A stretch of 64,000 bases of DNA from Phaeovulum molybdatiresistens (GCF_023544865.1 NZ_JAMJFX010000009.1:62001-126000), one strand, 5' to 3'; numbered from the stretch's first letter, positions 32,894 to 42,335 are shown. The notes: a model not told the origin generated them from the sequence alone. Translations and numbers: made by a program.

Positions 32894-34567
32894 ATGGCGG
32901 ACGCAGCCGTTCACAGCCATGGTGAACATGACACGCGCGGGTTCTTTACCCGCTGGTTCATGTCCACCAATCACAAAGACATCGGGGTTCTTTATCTGTT
33001 CACCGCGGGCCTTGTTGGCCTGATTTCGGTGATTTTCACCGTTTACATGCGGATGGAACTGATGGAACCGGGCGTGCAGTACATGTGCGCCGAAGGGGCC
33101 CGGTTCATCGCCGACGCCTCGGCAGAATGCACGCCCAACGGGCATCTGTGGAACGTGATGATCACCTATCACGGCGTCCTGATGATGTTCTTCGTGGTGA
33201 TTCCCGCGCTGTTCGGCGGTTTCGGCAACTATTTCATGCCGCTGCAGATCGGCGCGCCGGACATGGCCTTCCCGCGGATGAACAACCTGTCCTACTGGCT
33301 TTATGTCGCGGGCACGGCGCTGGGCGTGGCCTCGCTGCTGGCGCCGGGTGGCAACGGGCAGCTGGGCTCGGGCGTGGGCTGGGTGCTTTACCCGCCGCTG
33401 TCGACCAATGAAGGCGGGATCTCGATGGATCTGGCGATCTTCGCCGTCCACGTCTCGGGCGCCAGCTCGATCCTGGGCGCGATCAACATGATCACCACCT
33501 TCCTGAACATGCGCGCCCCGGGCATGACCCTGCACAAGGTGCCGCTGTTCGGCTGGTCGATCTTCGTCACCTCGTGGCTGATCCTGCTGTCGCTGCCGGT
33601 TCTGGCGGGCGCGATCACCATGCTGCTGATGGACCGCAACTTCGGAACGACCTTCTTCGATCCGGCCGGTGGCGGTGACCCGATCCTGTATCAGCACATC
33701 CTGTGGTTCTTTGGCCACCCCGAAGTCTACATCATCATCCTGCCGGGCTTTGGCATCATCTCCCACGTCATTGCCACCTTCTCGCGCAAGCCGGTCTTCG
33801 GTTATCTGCCGATGGTCTATGCGATGGTGGCGATCGGGGTGCTGGGCTTCGTCGTCTGGGCGCACCACATGTACACGGTGGGCATGTCGCTGACGCAGCA
33901 GTCCTACTTCATGCTGGCCACGATGGTCATCGCGGTGCCCACGGGCGTGAAGGTGTTCAGCTGGATCGCGACGATGTGGGGCGGCTCGATCGAGTTCAAG
34001 ACGCCGATGCTTTGGGCCTTCGGCTTCCTGTTCCTGTTCACCATCGGCGGCGTGACCGGCGTGGTGTTGTCGCAGGCGCCGCTGGACCGGGTCTATCACG
34101 ACACCTACTATGTCGTGGCGCACTTCCACTATGTGATGTCGCTGGGCGCGGTCTTTGCGATCTTTGCCGGCATCTATTACTGGATGGGCAAGATGTCGGG
34201 CCGGCAATATCCGGAATGGGCGGGCAAGCTGCACTTCTGGGCGATGTTCATCGGTGCGAACCTGACCTTCTTCCCGCAGCACTTCCTGGGCCGTCAGGGC
34301 ATGCCGCGCCGCTACATCGACTACCCCGAGGCGTTTGCCACCTGGAACTACATCTCGTCGATCGGCGCGTTCATCTCGTTCGCCTCGTTCCTGTTCTTCA
34401 TCGGCATCGTGGCCTACACCCTGCTGGCAGGTCGCCGCGTGACCGAGGCGAACTACTGGAACGAATATGCCGATACGCTGGAATGGACCCTGCCCTCGCC
34501 GCCGCCCGAACATACGTTCGAGCAGCTGCCCAAGCGCGAGGACTGGGACAAATCCCACGCGCACTGA
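32894..34567 (+). CDS. ctaD: aa3-type cytochrome c oxidase subunit I
   Basis: The 557-residue protein has twelve hydrophobic segments. Classical motifs are STNHKDIG near the N-terminus, [17 protein letters not shown] with a CuB histidine (about 275-291), and HHMYTVG. The D/K-channel region and [15 protein letters not shown] with the heme a and a3 histidines follow. It reduces oxygen to water and pumps protons in the cytoplasmic membrane. The ATG at 32894 has GGGAG upstream. Subunits II and III are not in this window, as with the dispersed cta loci of Paracoccus. Confidence 0.97.
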   Translation: MADAAVHSHGEHDTRGFFTRWFMSTNHKDIGVLYLFTAGLVGLISVIFTVYMRMELMEPGVQYMCAEGARFIADASAECTPNGHLWNVMITYHGVLMMFFVVIPALFGGFGNYFMPLQIGAPDMAFPRMNNLSYWLYVAGTALGVASLLAPGGNGQLGSGVGWVLYPPLSTNEGGISMDLAIFAVHVSGASSILGAINMITTFLNMRAPGMTLHKVPLFGWSIFVTSWLILLSLPVLAGAITMLLMDRNFGTTFFDPAGGGDPILYQHILWFFGHPEVYIIILPGFGIISHVIATFSRKPVFGYLPMVYAMVAIGVLGFVVWAHHMYTVGMSLTQQSYFMLATMVIAVPTGVKVFSWIATMWGGSIEFKTPMLWAFGFLFLFTIGGVTGVVLSQAPLDRVYHDTYYVVAHFHYVMSLGAVFAIFAGIYYWMGKMSGRQYPEWAGKLHFWAMFIGANLTFFPQHFLGRQGMPRRYIDYPEAFATWNYISSIGAFISFASFLFFIGIVAYTLLAGRRVTEANYWNEYADTLEWTLPSPPPEHTFEQLPKREDWDKSHAH

Positions 34568-34576
34568 GGCGGGCAG

Positions 34577-35134
34577 ATGCCTTATGAATGGGTGACACAC
34601 CCCGACACGGCCCCGGAGATTTCCGGGGCCGTTTGCGCATCGGGCCGCCTGGATGGTCCGCCGCTGGCTGAATTGCACGCCTGGCCCTACAGGTCGTTGC
34701 CGCGCAAGGGATTCGTGGTCTTCATCGGGGTGACGGCGGGGCTTTTGGCGCTGCCGCTGCTGGCGGTGCTGGGCTCGGTCATCCTGTGGGCGCTGCTGCC
34801 CTTCCTGATGATCGCGGTGGCGGCGGTCTGGTGGGCGCTGGCGTATAGCTATCGCACCGGCGAGGTGCTGGAGGAAATGCGGATCTGGTCGGACCGGGTC
34901 GAGCTGATCCGCCACGACCCCAAGGCCCCCGCGCGCCACTGGCAGGCCAATCCCTATTGGGTCAGCCCCGAGATCCACGCCAAGGGCGGCCCGGTCGAGC
35001 AATATCTGACGCTGAAGGGCGGCCCGCGGGTGGTGGAGCTGGGCGCCTTCCTGACGCCTGCGGAACGGCTGCAGCTGCGGCGCGAACTGGCCGCGGCGCT
35101 GGCCTGCGCGCGCAAGGCGGTGGCAACGCCCTGA
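34577..35134 (+). CDS. DUF2244-family membrane protein
   Basis: The 185-residue protein has two close membrane segments (about 48-95, VVFIGVTAGLLALPLLAVLG then a second one). A C-terminal soluble domain with EEMRIWSDRVELIRHDP and WVSPEIHAKGGPVEQYLTLK follows. This is the DUF2244 layout seen downstream of cytochrome oxidase genes in alphaproteobacteria. It begins 9 bases after the ctaD stop, so it is co-transcribed and may help oxidase assembly; the role is not established. Confidence 0.85.
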   Translation: MPYEWVTHPDTAPEISGAVCASGRLDGPPLAELHAWPYRSLPRKGFVVFIGVTAGLLALPLLAVLGSVILWALLPFLMIAVAAVWWALAYSYRTGEVLEEMRIWSDRVELIRHDPKAPARHWQANPYWVSPEIHAKGGPVEQYLTLKGGPRVVELGAFLTPAERLQLRRELAAALACARKAVATP

Positions 35135-35162
35135 CGCCCCCTGCCCCAAGACACAAACGCAA

Positions 35163-35188
35163 AACGCCCGCGGCCTACCGCGGGCGTT
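35163..35188. terminator. bidirectional terminator between convergent genes
   Basis: The perfect stem CGCCCGCGG / CCGCGGGCG (35165-35173 and 35178-35186) has a four-base loop and is flanked by AAAA on the left and TT on the right. It can stop transcripts of the DUF2244 gene and of the GatB/YqeY gene. Confidence 0.7.
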
Positions 35189-35209
35189 ACCCTTCACCTG
35201 CTCAGCGAC

Positions 35210-35668
35210 CTAGCCCAGACGCGATTTCACCATGGGCCCCACGGCGCCGAAATCCATCTGCCCGGTGTATTTCACCTTCAGCTCGGCCATGACCCGGCCC
35301 ATATCGCGGATCGAGCTGGCCCCCAGCGCCTTGATCGCCTGATCGACGGCGGCCGTAACCTCATCCGGGGACAGCTGGCGGGGCAGGAATTCCTCGATCA
35401 CCTTGATCTCGGCCAGTTCCTTTTCCGCCAGTTCCAGCCGCCCGCCCTCTTCATAGGCACGCGCGCTTTCCTGGCGCTGCTTGACCATTTTTCCCATGAT
35501 CGCAAGGATTTCCCCATCCCCCACGGTGCCGCCATCGCCTTCGCCGCGCAGCGCGATTTCACGGTCCTTGATGGCGGCATTGATCAGGCGCAGGGTCGAC
35601 AGCCGATCCTGTTCCTTCGATTTCATCGCATCCTTGAGCGCCTGGGCGATCCGGTCGCGCATGTCCAT
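35210..35668 (-). CDS. GatB/YqeY domain protein
   Basis: The product has about 152 residues, with the family patterns RDRIAQALKDAMKSKEQDRL at the start and EFLPRQLSPDEV in the middle. The C-terminal helical tail domain resembles the tRNA-binding tail of GatB. The molecular function is not settled; a role in tRNA or aminoacyl-tRNA handling is assumed from the fold. Two ATGs (35668 and 35662) are possible; GGGGATGA lies upstream of the first. It is divergent from carA, as in many alphaproteobacteria. Confidence 0.88.
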   Translation of the reverse strand: MDMRDRIAQALKDAMKSKEQDRLSTLRLINAAIKDREIALRGEGDGGTVGDGEILAIMGKMVKQRQESARAYEEGGRLELAEKELAEIKVIEEFLPRQLSPDEVTAAVDQAIKALGASSIRDMGRVMAELKVKYTGQMDFGAVGPMVKSRLG

Positions 35669-35835
35669 GTTTTCATCCCCGTGTGGTTGAAGGTCGACAG
35701 AATAGCCAAAATGCGCGCCGGGCACAACCGCGCCAAGCCATTGATTTTCCACGATAACATGAATAACCTTACCCCCTTGACCCCAGCCGCCGCCCCCCGT
35801 AGGTTCCAGCAGATTTTGCCCCGGGGAGTCGCACC

Positions 35836-37002
35836 ATGGCTGCACAACACCAGACATCGGAAAAACCCACCGCGCTGATTGCGCTTGCGGACGGGCAACT
35901 GTTCTATGGCCGCGGCTTCGGCGCCACCGGCGAAACGGTGGCCGAGCTGGTGTTCAACACCGCGATGACCGGCTATCAGGAAATCATGACCGACCCGTCC
36001 TATGCCGGTCAGGTCGTGACCTTCACCTTCCCCCATATCGGCAATGTCGGCGTCACCCCCGAGGATGACGAAACCGCCGAACCCGTCGCCGCCGGCATGG
36101 TGGTGAAATGGGACCCGACCGAACCGTCGAACTGGCGCGCCACCGGCGATCTGGTGCAGTGGCTGGAAAAGCGCGGCCGCATCGGCATCGGCGGCGTCGA
36201 TACCCGCCGCCTGACCCGCGCGATCCGCCAGCAGGGCGCGCCGCATGTGGCGATCGCGCACAACCCCGATGGGGTGTTCGACATCGAGGCGCTGGTCAAG
36301 AAGGCCCGCGACTGGAAGGGCCTTGTCGGCCTCGATCTGGCGAAAGAGGTGTCCTGCACCCAGTCCTACAAATGGGACGAAATGCGCTGGGCCTGGCCCG
36401 AGGGGTATAGCCGCCGCGAAGGCCCGGGCCTGCGGGTCGTGGCGATCGATTATGGCGCCAAGCGCAACATCCTGCGCTGCCTGGCCAGTGCGGGCTGCGA
36501 GGTGACGGTTCTGCCCGCCACCGCCACCGCCGAGGACGTGCTGGCGCTGAACCCCGAAGGGGTGTTCCTGTCCAATGGCCCCGGGGATCCCGCGGCCACC
36601 GGCACCTATGCCGTGCCGATGATTAAAGGGGTGCTGGCGCGTGACCTGCCGGTCTTCGGCATTTGCCTGGGCCATCAGATGCTGGCGCTGGCGCTGGGCG
36701 CGCACACGATCAAGATGAACCACGGCCATCACGGCGCGAACCATCCGGTGAAGGATCTGACCACCGGCAAGGTGGAAATCACCAGCATGAACCACGGCTT
36801 CACCGTGGACAGCCAGACCCTGCCCGACGGCGTCAAGGAAACCCATGTCAGCCTGTTTGACGGCTCGAACTGCGGCATTGCTGTCGAAGGCAAGCCGGTG
36901 TTTTCCGTGCAGCACCACCCCGAGGCCAGCCCCGGGCCGCAGGACAGCTATTACCTGTTCGAACGCTTTGCCGCGGCGATGCAGGCCCGCCGCGCGGGAT
37001 AA
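35836..37002 (+). CDS. carA: carbamoyl-phosphate synthase small subunit
   Basis: The product is 388 residues. An N-terminal CarA domain (LADGQLFYGRGFGA) is followed by a class I glutaminase domain with the triad C277 (FGICLGHQ), H361 and E363 (QHHPEASPGP). It supplies ammonia from glutamine to CarB for arginine and pyrimidine synthesis. carB is not adjacent. GGGGAG lies upstream of the ATG at 35836. Confidence 0.96.
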   Translation: MAAQHQTSEKPTALIALADGQLFYGRGFGATGETVAELVFNTAMTGYQEIMTDPSYAGQVVTFTFPHIGNVGVTPEDDETAEPVAAGMVVKWDPTEPSNWRATGDLVQWLEKRGRIGIGGVDTRRLTRAIRQQGAPHVAIAHNPDGVFDIEALVKKARDWKGLVGLDLAKEVSCTQSYKWDEMRWAWPEGYSRREGPGLRVVAIDYGAKRNILRCLASAGCEVTVLPATATAEDVLALNPEGVFLSNGPGDPAATGTYAVPMIKGVLARDLPVFGICLGHQMLALALGAHTIKMNHGHHGANHPVKDLTTGKVEITSMNHGFTVDSQTLPDGVKETHVSLFDGSNCGIAVEGKPVFSVQHHPEASPGPQDSYYLFERFAAAMQARRAG

Positions 37003-37067
37003 GCGGCGCGCAACGGCGGGGCGCCACGAAAATGCCCCGCCTTTGCCGCAACTTACCGGGACTTTTT

Positions 37068-37086
37068 AAGGTGTCGGCAACACCTT
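37068..37086. other. small hairpin after carA
   Basis: AAGGTGT and ACACCTT form a seven-base-pair stem with loop CGGCA. No T-run follows, so it may be a weak terminator or a protein-binding palindrome. It touches the CtrA-type box that follows. Confidence 0.4.
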
Positions 37087-37087
37087 G

Positions 37088-37103
37088 TTAACGTTCTGTT
37101 AAC
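37088..37103 (+). promoter_or_regulatory. CtrA-type binding box
   Basis: TTAA, seven bases, then TTAAC match the full consensus of the alphaproteobacterial cell-cycle regulator CtrA. The box is 45 bases upstream of the glycosyltransferase start, a position suited to promoter control. Confidence 0.55.
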
Positions 37104-37148
37104 CTTATGACCCCAACTTTCGGATGACTGACTATCCGAAGGGTTATT

Positions 37149-39146
37149 ATGTCCGCCGCAGCGCTTGCCCGCATCCTGCCCTTCCCGAAGGCGCAGCCGC
37201 CAGAGCCCGAACCCGCCGCCCGCCCGGCAACCGGGCGTGTACCGCTGGGCCAGATCCTGCTGGACATGGGCGCGATCACGCCGGGCAACCTTCTCAAGGC
37301 GCTGGCGCTGCGCAACCGGCAAGAGGTGCGGCTGGGCGACATCCTGCTGGCGCATGGCTGGGTGTCCGAGACCGATCTGATGGCGGCGCTGGCGCGGCAA
37401 TGGGGGGCAGCGGTCGTCGATCTGCTGGCCGAACGCCCCGATCCGCGGCTGATCGACGGCATCGGTGCAGAAACCTGCCTGCGCCATGCCATGGTGCCGT
37501 GGCGGCGGATCGGCGCCACCACCGTCATCGCCACCGCCCGCCCCGAGGATTTTGCCGCCCTGCGCGCCGCCCTGCCCCCCGCCTTCGCCCCCTATGCGAT
37601 GGTGCTGGCGCCGGAACGCGACGTGCATGCCAGCCTGATCGCCCAGCGCCAGACCGCGATGATCCGGCGCGCCGAAACCCGCGTGGCGCCGCAGGAAAGC
37701 TGCCGCACCCGCGATGCGGCGCGGGCCTCGCGGCTGGCGCTGGGGGCGATGGCGGCGGTGACGCTGGGGCTGTTTGCCGCCCCCGTCGCGGTCTTCACGC
37801 TGGTCTTTGCCTGGGCGGTGCTGCTGCTGGTGCTGGGGACCGGGCTGAAGGCGCTGGCCTTCGCGGCCGAGGTTCGCGGCCAGGCCCGCGCGCGACGCAC
37901 GCCCCCCGCGCCACCTGCGCCGATGGGGCGGCTGCCGATCATCTCGGTCATGGTGCCGCTGTTTCATGAACGCGACATTGCCGCGCGGCTGGTCAAGCGG
38001 CTGGGGGCGCTGACCTACCCGCGCGAGCTGCTGGATATCCTGCTGGTGGTCGAGGAAGACGACGCCACCACCCGCGAGGCGCTGGCGCAGGCCGATCTGC
38101 CGCGCTGGATGCGTGTCGTGTCGGTGCCGCGCGGGCCGATCAAGACCAAGCCCCGCGCGCTGAACTATGCGCTGAACTATTGCCGGGGCAGCATCATCGG
38201 CGTCTATGATGCCGAGGATGCGCCCGATCCCGACCAGCTGCACATCGTCGCGCGCCGCTTTGCCGAAACCGGCCCCGAGGTGGCCTGCCTGCAAGGTATT
38301 CTGGATTACTACAACCCCCGCACCAACTGGCTGGCGCGGTGTTTCACCATCGAATATGCGGCCTGGTTCCGCGCGATGCTGCCGGGGCTGGCGCGGCTGG
38401 GTCTGGTGGTGCCGCTGGGGGGCACGACGCTGTTCTTCCGCCGCGACGCACTAGAGGCGCTTGGCGGCTGGGATGCGCATAACGTCACCGAGGATGCCGA
38501 TCTGGGCATCCGCCTGGTGCGCCACGGCTATCGCACCGAACTGATCCCCACCGTCACCGGCGAAGAGGCGAACTGCCGCGCGTTGCCCTGGGTCAAGCAG
38601 CGGTCGCGCTGGTTGAAAGGCTATGCAATGACCTGGGGGGTGCATATGCGCGACCCGGTGCGGCTGTGGCGCGATCTGGGGGCCTGGCGCTTCTTCGGCT
38701 TTCAGGTGCAGTTTCTGGGCGGGCTGTCGCAATACCTGCTGTCGCCGATTCTGTGGAGCTTCTGGGCCATTCCGCTGGGCCTGTGGCACCCGCTGCAGGC
38801 GGTGCTGAGCCAGGGCCAGCTGATCGCGCTCAGCCTGTGTTTCATTGCCGCCGAGGCGGTGAACATCACCGTGGGCCTGTGGGCGGTGCGGGGGCGCGCG
38901 CACCGGCATCTGATCGCCTGGGTGCCGACGCTGCATTTCTATTTCCCGCTGGGCGCGCTGGCCGGGTGGAAGGCGATCTATGAGGTGGTGGTGGCGCCCT
39001 TCTACTGGGACAAGACCTGCCACGGCGTCTTTGACGCAACGCCCCATCCCGTGGCCACGGCCAGCGCGCTGGTGCCCGCGATTGCCGCCGCCGCCGCCCC
39101 GCCGCCAGCCGCCGCCCGCATCGCACGTGCGCCGCTGATCGACTAG
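37149..39146 (+). CDS. membrane glycosyltransferase family 2 with N-terminal GspE-N-like domain
   Basis: The 665-residue product begins with a cytoplasmic region resembling the type II secretion GspE/FimL N-domain (about 30-165, LGQILLDMGAITPGNLLKAL). Two membrane segments (about 190-232) follow, then a family 2 glycosyltransferase domain (265-500) and further membrane segments near the C-terminus. Catalytic signatures of processive enzymes are present: D354-A-E-D357, T447-E-D449 and QRSRW (484-488). It should polymerise or add sugars at the inner membrane, perhaps for an exopolysaccharide or glycan. It is transcribed alone, behind a CtrA-type box. The sugar is unknown. Confidence 0.87.
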   Translation: MSAAALARILPFPKAQPPEPEPAARPATGRVPLGQILLDMGAITPGNLLKALALRNRQEVRLGDILLAHGWVSETDLMAALARQWGAAVVDLLAERPDPRLIDGIGAETCLRHAMVPWRRIGATTVIATARPEDFAALRAALPPAFAPYAMVLAPERDVHASLIAQRQTAMIRRAETRVAPQESCRTRDAARASRLALGAMAAVTLGLFAAPVAVFTLVFAWAVLLLVLGTGLKALAFAAEVRGQARARRTPPAPPAPMGRLPIISVMVPLFHERDIAARLVKRLGALTYPRELLDILLVVEEDDATTREALAQADLPRWMRVVSVPRGPIKTKPRALNYALNYCRGSIIGVYDAEDAPDPDQLHIVARRFAETGPEVACLQGILDYYNPRTNWLARCFTIEYAAWFRAMLPGLARLGLVVPLGGTTLFFRRDALEALGGWDAHNVTEDADLGIRLVRHGYRTELIPTVTGEEANCRALPWVKQRSRWLKGYAMTWGVHMRDPVRLWRDLGAWRFFGFQVQFLGGLSQYLLSPILWSFWAIPLGLWHPLQAVLSQGQLIALSLCFIAAEAVNITVGLWAVRGRAHRHLIAWVPTLHFYFPLGALAGWKAIYEVVVAPFYWDKTCHGVFDATPHPVATASALVPAIAAAAAPPPAAARIARAPLID

Positions 39147-39158
39147 CACCGGGCCCGG

Positions 39159-39824
39159 TCAGGCCCGCGCCGCGGCGTCACGGCCCGCATCGCGCGGGGA
39201 CTTCACCCCCCCGGCATCCAGCTTCAGCCGGGTTTCGAACGCCTTTGAAATATGCGCCCGCAGCGCCGCCTGCGCCCCCGCGCCATCGCCCGCCGCGATC
39301 GCATCGACAATCGCCTGATGTTCGGCCAGCGCGGTTTCCCCGCGCCCCTCGGCCGCAAGCGAGGTCGTCGCCAGAAGCGCCATCGACCGATGCACAAGGT
39401 CCAGCTGCTGCACCAGATAGCGGTTGTGCGAGGCCAGGTGCAGCTGATGGTGAAAGCGGCGGTTGGCGCGGCTTAGCGCCTCGGGGTCGGACATATAGGT
39501 GCGGTCCTCGGCGACCATGTCGTTGAGAACCTTGACCTCTTCGGGCGTGGCATGTTTCGCCGCCAGCCTTGCGGCCAGCGCCTCCAGTTCAGCCCGCACC
39601 ACGTAAAGCTCGGCCAGCTGGTTGTGATCAAGCGAGGCCACGATCAGGCTGCGCCCGTCGCGCGCCAGCATCGATTGTGTCTCAAGGCGCTGCAGGGCCT
39701 CGCGCACGGGGGTGCGCGACACGCCGAACCGCTCGGCCAGTTCCGATTCCACAAGCCGGTCGCCAGGGCGGTAGACGCCATTGTCGATCGCTTCGAGAAT
39801 CAGGGTATAGGCGTCTTTCTGCAT
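39159..39824 (-). CDS. GntR-family transcriptional regulator (FCD type)
   Basis: This 221-residue regulator has a winged helix at about 5-70 (GVYRPGDRLVESELAERFGV then SRTPVREALQRLE). The FCD effector domain at 80-200 carries the metal-binding histidines HHQLHLASHNR and AEHQAIVDAI. FCD regulators respond to organic acids or sugars. It converges with the glycosyltransferase gene, 12 bases apart, and is divergent from a nucleotidase gene. The target is unknown. Confidence 0.9.
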   Translation of the reverse strand: MQKDAYTLILEAIDNGVYRPGDRLVESELAERFGVSRTPVREALQRLETQSMLARDGRSLIVASLDHNQLAELYVVRAELEALAARLAAKHATPEEVKVLNDMVAEDRTYMSDPEALSRANRRFHHQLHLASHNRYLVQQLDLVHRSMALLATTSLAAEGRGETALAEHQAIVDAIAAGDGAGAQAALRAHISKAFETRLKLDAGGVKSPRDAGRDAAARA

Positions 39825-39974
39825 CGTCTTGCCTTCGATCAGGGCCGGGGCCCAGACCCTAAGCGGGGAACGGCTGTCCTGACAAGGGCTTGGCGCGACG
39901 GGCGGGCGCGCAAACCGCCCCGATTGCGCCCGCCCCCGATTGCACCCACACCGATCCGCCGCTAGGGTGGCGCC

Positions 39975-40622
39975 ATGCCTGCCGCGCGCTTTTCACATGT
40001 CACCGACTGGGTCTTTGACCTGGACAACACGCTTTACCCGCCCGAGGCGCGGCTGTTCGATCAGATCGAAATCCGCATGACCGCCTTTGTGATGCAGGCC
40101 CTTGGCGTCGACCGCCCCGAGGCCGACCGCCTGCGCCAGCATTACTGGCACAGCTATGGCACAACGCTGGCGGGGTTGATGCAGGAACATGGCGTCGATC
40201 CCGGCCCCTATCTGCATCAGGTGCATGACATCACGCTGGACCATCTGGCCCCCGATCCGGCGCTGCGCGCGGGCATTGCCGCGCTGCCCGGGCGCAAGAT
40301 CGTCTATACCAACGGCTCGGCGCCCTATGCCGAACGGGTGCTGGCGGCGCGCGGTCTGTCGGGGCTGTTCGACGGGGTCTATGGGGTGGAACACGCGGGC
40401 TTTCGGCCCAAGCCCGACCGCGCGGCCTTTGAAACCGTCTTTGCCCGCGCCGGGATCACCCCCGACCGCGCCGCGATGTTTGAAGATGACCCCCGCAATC
40501 TGGCCGCGCCCCATGCGATGGGGATGCGCACCGTGCATGTGGCCCCCGCCCCCCGGCCCGCGCCGCATATCGAACACCACACCCCCGATCTTGCCGCTTT
40601 CCTGGCCCGCCTGCGACCCTGA
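39975..40622 (+). CDS. HAD-family pyrimidine 5'-nucleotidase
   Basis: The product is 215 residues. HAD motif I is WVFDLDNTLYPPEARLFDQI (12-31, with the nucleophile Asp), motif II IVYTNGSAPYAERVL, and motif IV MFEDDPRNLAAPHAMG. This matches the pyrimidine 5'-nucleotidase subfamily (SDT1-like), which dephosphorylates UMP/CMP or similar substrates. The ATG at 39975 begins the fold. It is not clustered with pyrimidine genes. Confidence 0.88.
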   Translation: MPAARFSHVTDWVFDLDNTLYPPEARLFDQIEIRMTAFVMQALGVDRPEADRLRQHYWHSYGTTLAGLMQEHGVDPGPYLHQVHDITLDHLAPDPALRAGIAALPGRKIVYTNGSAPYAERVLAARGLSGLFDGVYGVEHAGFRPKPDRAAFETVFARAGITPDRAAMFEDDPRNLAAPHAMGMRTVHVAPAPRPAPHIEHHTPDLAAFLARLRP

Positions 40623-40729
40623 CCCCTGCGACACCCTGCCGCAGTGCGACAATTCATCCGGTTCCCTTGCACGCCCCGGCACCCTAGATCGCCAGTTCGC
40701 GAACAGGACCAACCGCAAGGAACCGCACA

Positions 40730-40954
40730 ATGACCACCACCCTCGAAACCGCCGCCCAGGGCGGCGCGCACCCCACCCACGACCGCGCGCGCGAACGCAA
40801 TGCCACGATCTCGATCGCCTTTTTCCTGATCGCCGTGGTCATCGCCACCGCGATCGCCACCCTGGCCTTCGGGCTGGCGGGGCTGACGATCTCGGCCGTG
40901 ATCGGGGCCTGGGCAATCCTGGGCTTTCTGGTGGTGATGACCGCAGGAAGCTGA
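40730..40954 (+). CDS. small membrane protein, unknown function
   Basis: The 74-residue product has a hydrophilic N-terminus (about 1-25) and two membrane segments (about 26-48 and 52-72). AAGGA precedes the ATG at 40730 by eight bases. Codon use fits the genome. It is not recognised with certainty. It ends 67 bases before the hydroxylase gene. Confidence 0.6.
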   Translation: MTTTLETAAQGGAHPTHDRARERNATISIAFFLIAVVIATAIATLAFGLAGLTISAVIGAWAILGFLVVMTAGS

Positions 40955-41021
40955 CGCGCCCGCCGCCACGCATTGCACCTTGGCCGCAAGACGCTAGATT
41001 ATGCGCCAAACGGAGGGTGCC

Positions 41022-42233
41022 ATGACCGGACAAGCCACGCGCGAACAGACCGACATCGTGATTTCGGGCGGCGGGGTGGCGGGGCTGACCGCCGCCGCCG
41101 CCTTTGGCGCGGCCGGGTTTCGCGTGATCTGCGTCGATCCCGCCCCCCCTGTGACCGAGGAAACCGCGGCGGGTGCCGATCTGCGCACCACCGCCTTTCT
41201 GCAACCCTCACGCGCGGTGCTGGAGGCTGCGGGCCTGTGGGCGCGCCTGGCGCCCCATGCGGCACCGCTGCGCGTCATGCGCATCATCGATGCAGGCGGC
41301 GAACGCCCCGAGGCCCGGCTGACCCGCGATTTCAACGCCGATGAGCTGTCCGATGACCCCTTTGGCTGGAACCTGCCCAACTGGCTGTTGCGGCGCGAAA
41401 TGGTGGCGCGGCTGGCCGAATTGCCCCAGGTCAGCTTTCGCCCCGGGCTGGCGACCGCGGGCGTTCTGACCCGCGACACCGGGGCCGAGGTGACGTTGTC
41501 GGACGGCAGCCACATCACCGCGCGGCTTCTGATCGCCGCCGATGGCCGCCATTCGCCGGTGCGTCAGGCGCTGGGAATTCCGGTGCATACGACGCGCTAC
41601 GGCCAGAAGGCGCTGGCCTTCGCCGTGACCCACCCGATCCCGCATGACAATATCTCGACCGAGATCCACCGTTCGGGCGGGCCCTTCACCTTCGTGCCCC
41701 TGCCCGACCGGGACGGGGTGCCGTCGTCCTCGGTGGTGTGGATGGAACGCGGGCCCGAGGCCGAACGTCTGGCCGCCCTGCCCGTCGAGGCGTTCGAAGC
41801 GGCGATGTTCGAACGATCGACCGGCCTGCTGGGACCGCTGAAACTGGTGACACACCGGTCGGTCTGGCCGATGATGAGCCAGATCGCCAGCCGCTTTCAC
41901 GGCCAGCGCAGCGCCCTGATCGCCGAGGCGGCGCATGTGATCCCGCCCATCGGTGCGCAGGGGCTGAACATGTCGCTGGCCGATCTGGCCTGCTTGCTGG
42001 ATCTGGCCGCGCACGACCCCGCGGGCCTTGGATCGCCCGCGATGCTGGCCGCCTACAACCGCCGCCGCTGGCCCGAGGTGAAGGCGCGGGTGACGGGTAT
42101 CGACCTGCTGAACCGCGCCTCGATGGTGCAGGCGCGGCCGCTGCGCGATCTGCGGGCCGGGGTTCTGGGGGCGCTTTACGCGCTGGCACCCGTGCGCCGG
42201 GGCATGATGCGCGCCGGTCTTGGCATGCGCTGA
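41022..42233 (+). CDS. UbiH/UbiF-type FAD-dependent hydroxylase
   Basis: The 403-residue product has the FAD motif SGGGVAGLTAAAAFGAAGF (about 14-32), an AADGRHSPVRQ motif (about 175) and the third motif AHVIPPIGAQGLNMSLADL (about 306). These signatures mark UbiH/UbiF/VisC-family ubiquinone-biosynthesis hydroxylases. It probably hydroxylates the quinone ring, but the ring position cannot be assigned from sequence alone. The ATG at 41022 has GGAGG upstream; an in-frame ATG at 41001 is less well placed. Confidence 0.88.
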   Translation: MTGQATREQTDIVISGGGVAGLTAAAAFGAAGFRVICVDPAPPVTEETAAGADLRTTAFLQPSRAVLEAAGLWARLAPHAAPLRVMRIIDAGGERPEARLTRDFNADELSDDPFGWNLPNWLLRREMVARLAELPQVSFRPGLATAGVLTRDTGAEVTLSDGSHITARLLIAADGRHSPVRQALGIPVHTTRYGQKALAFAVTHPIPHDNISTEIHRSGGPFTFVPLPDRDGVPSSSVVWMERGPEAERLAALPVEAFEAAMFERSTGLLGPLKLVTHRSVWPMMSQIASRFHGQRSALIAEAAHVIPPIGAQGLNMSLADLACLLDLAAHDPAGLGSPAMLAAYNRRRWPEVKARVTGIDLLNRASMVQARPLRDLRAGVLGALYALAPVRRGMMRAGLGMR

Positions 42234-42270
42234 GGTTTCCGGGCAATTCGATGCGAATTCCTTACCCGGC

Positions 42271-42286
42271 TTAGCCATTTGTTAAG
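42271..42286 (+). promoter_or_regulatory. CtrA-like degenerate box
   Basis: TTAG, seven bases, TTAAG differs from the CtrA consensus at two positions. It is 50 bases upstream of a small gene. Confidence 0.3.
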
Positions 42287-42335
42287 GGCGATGCGGCACT
42301 TTGACCCTGACCGCCGATGCAACAGGAGCCGCGCC

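Noticed and set aside
32828..35197. 789-codon open frame on the minus strand
   Set aside because: It is antisense to ctaD and the DUF2244 gene.
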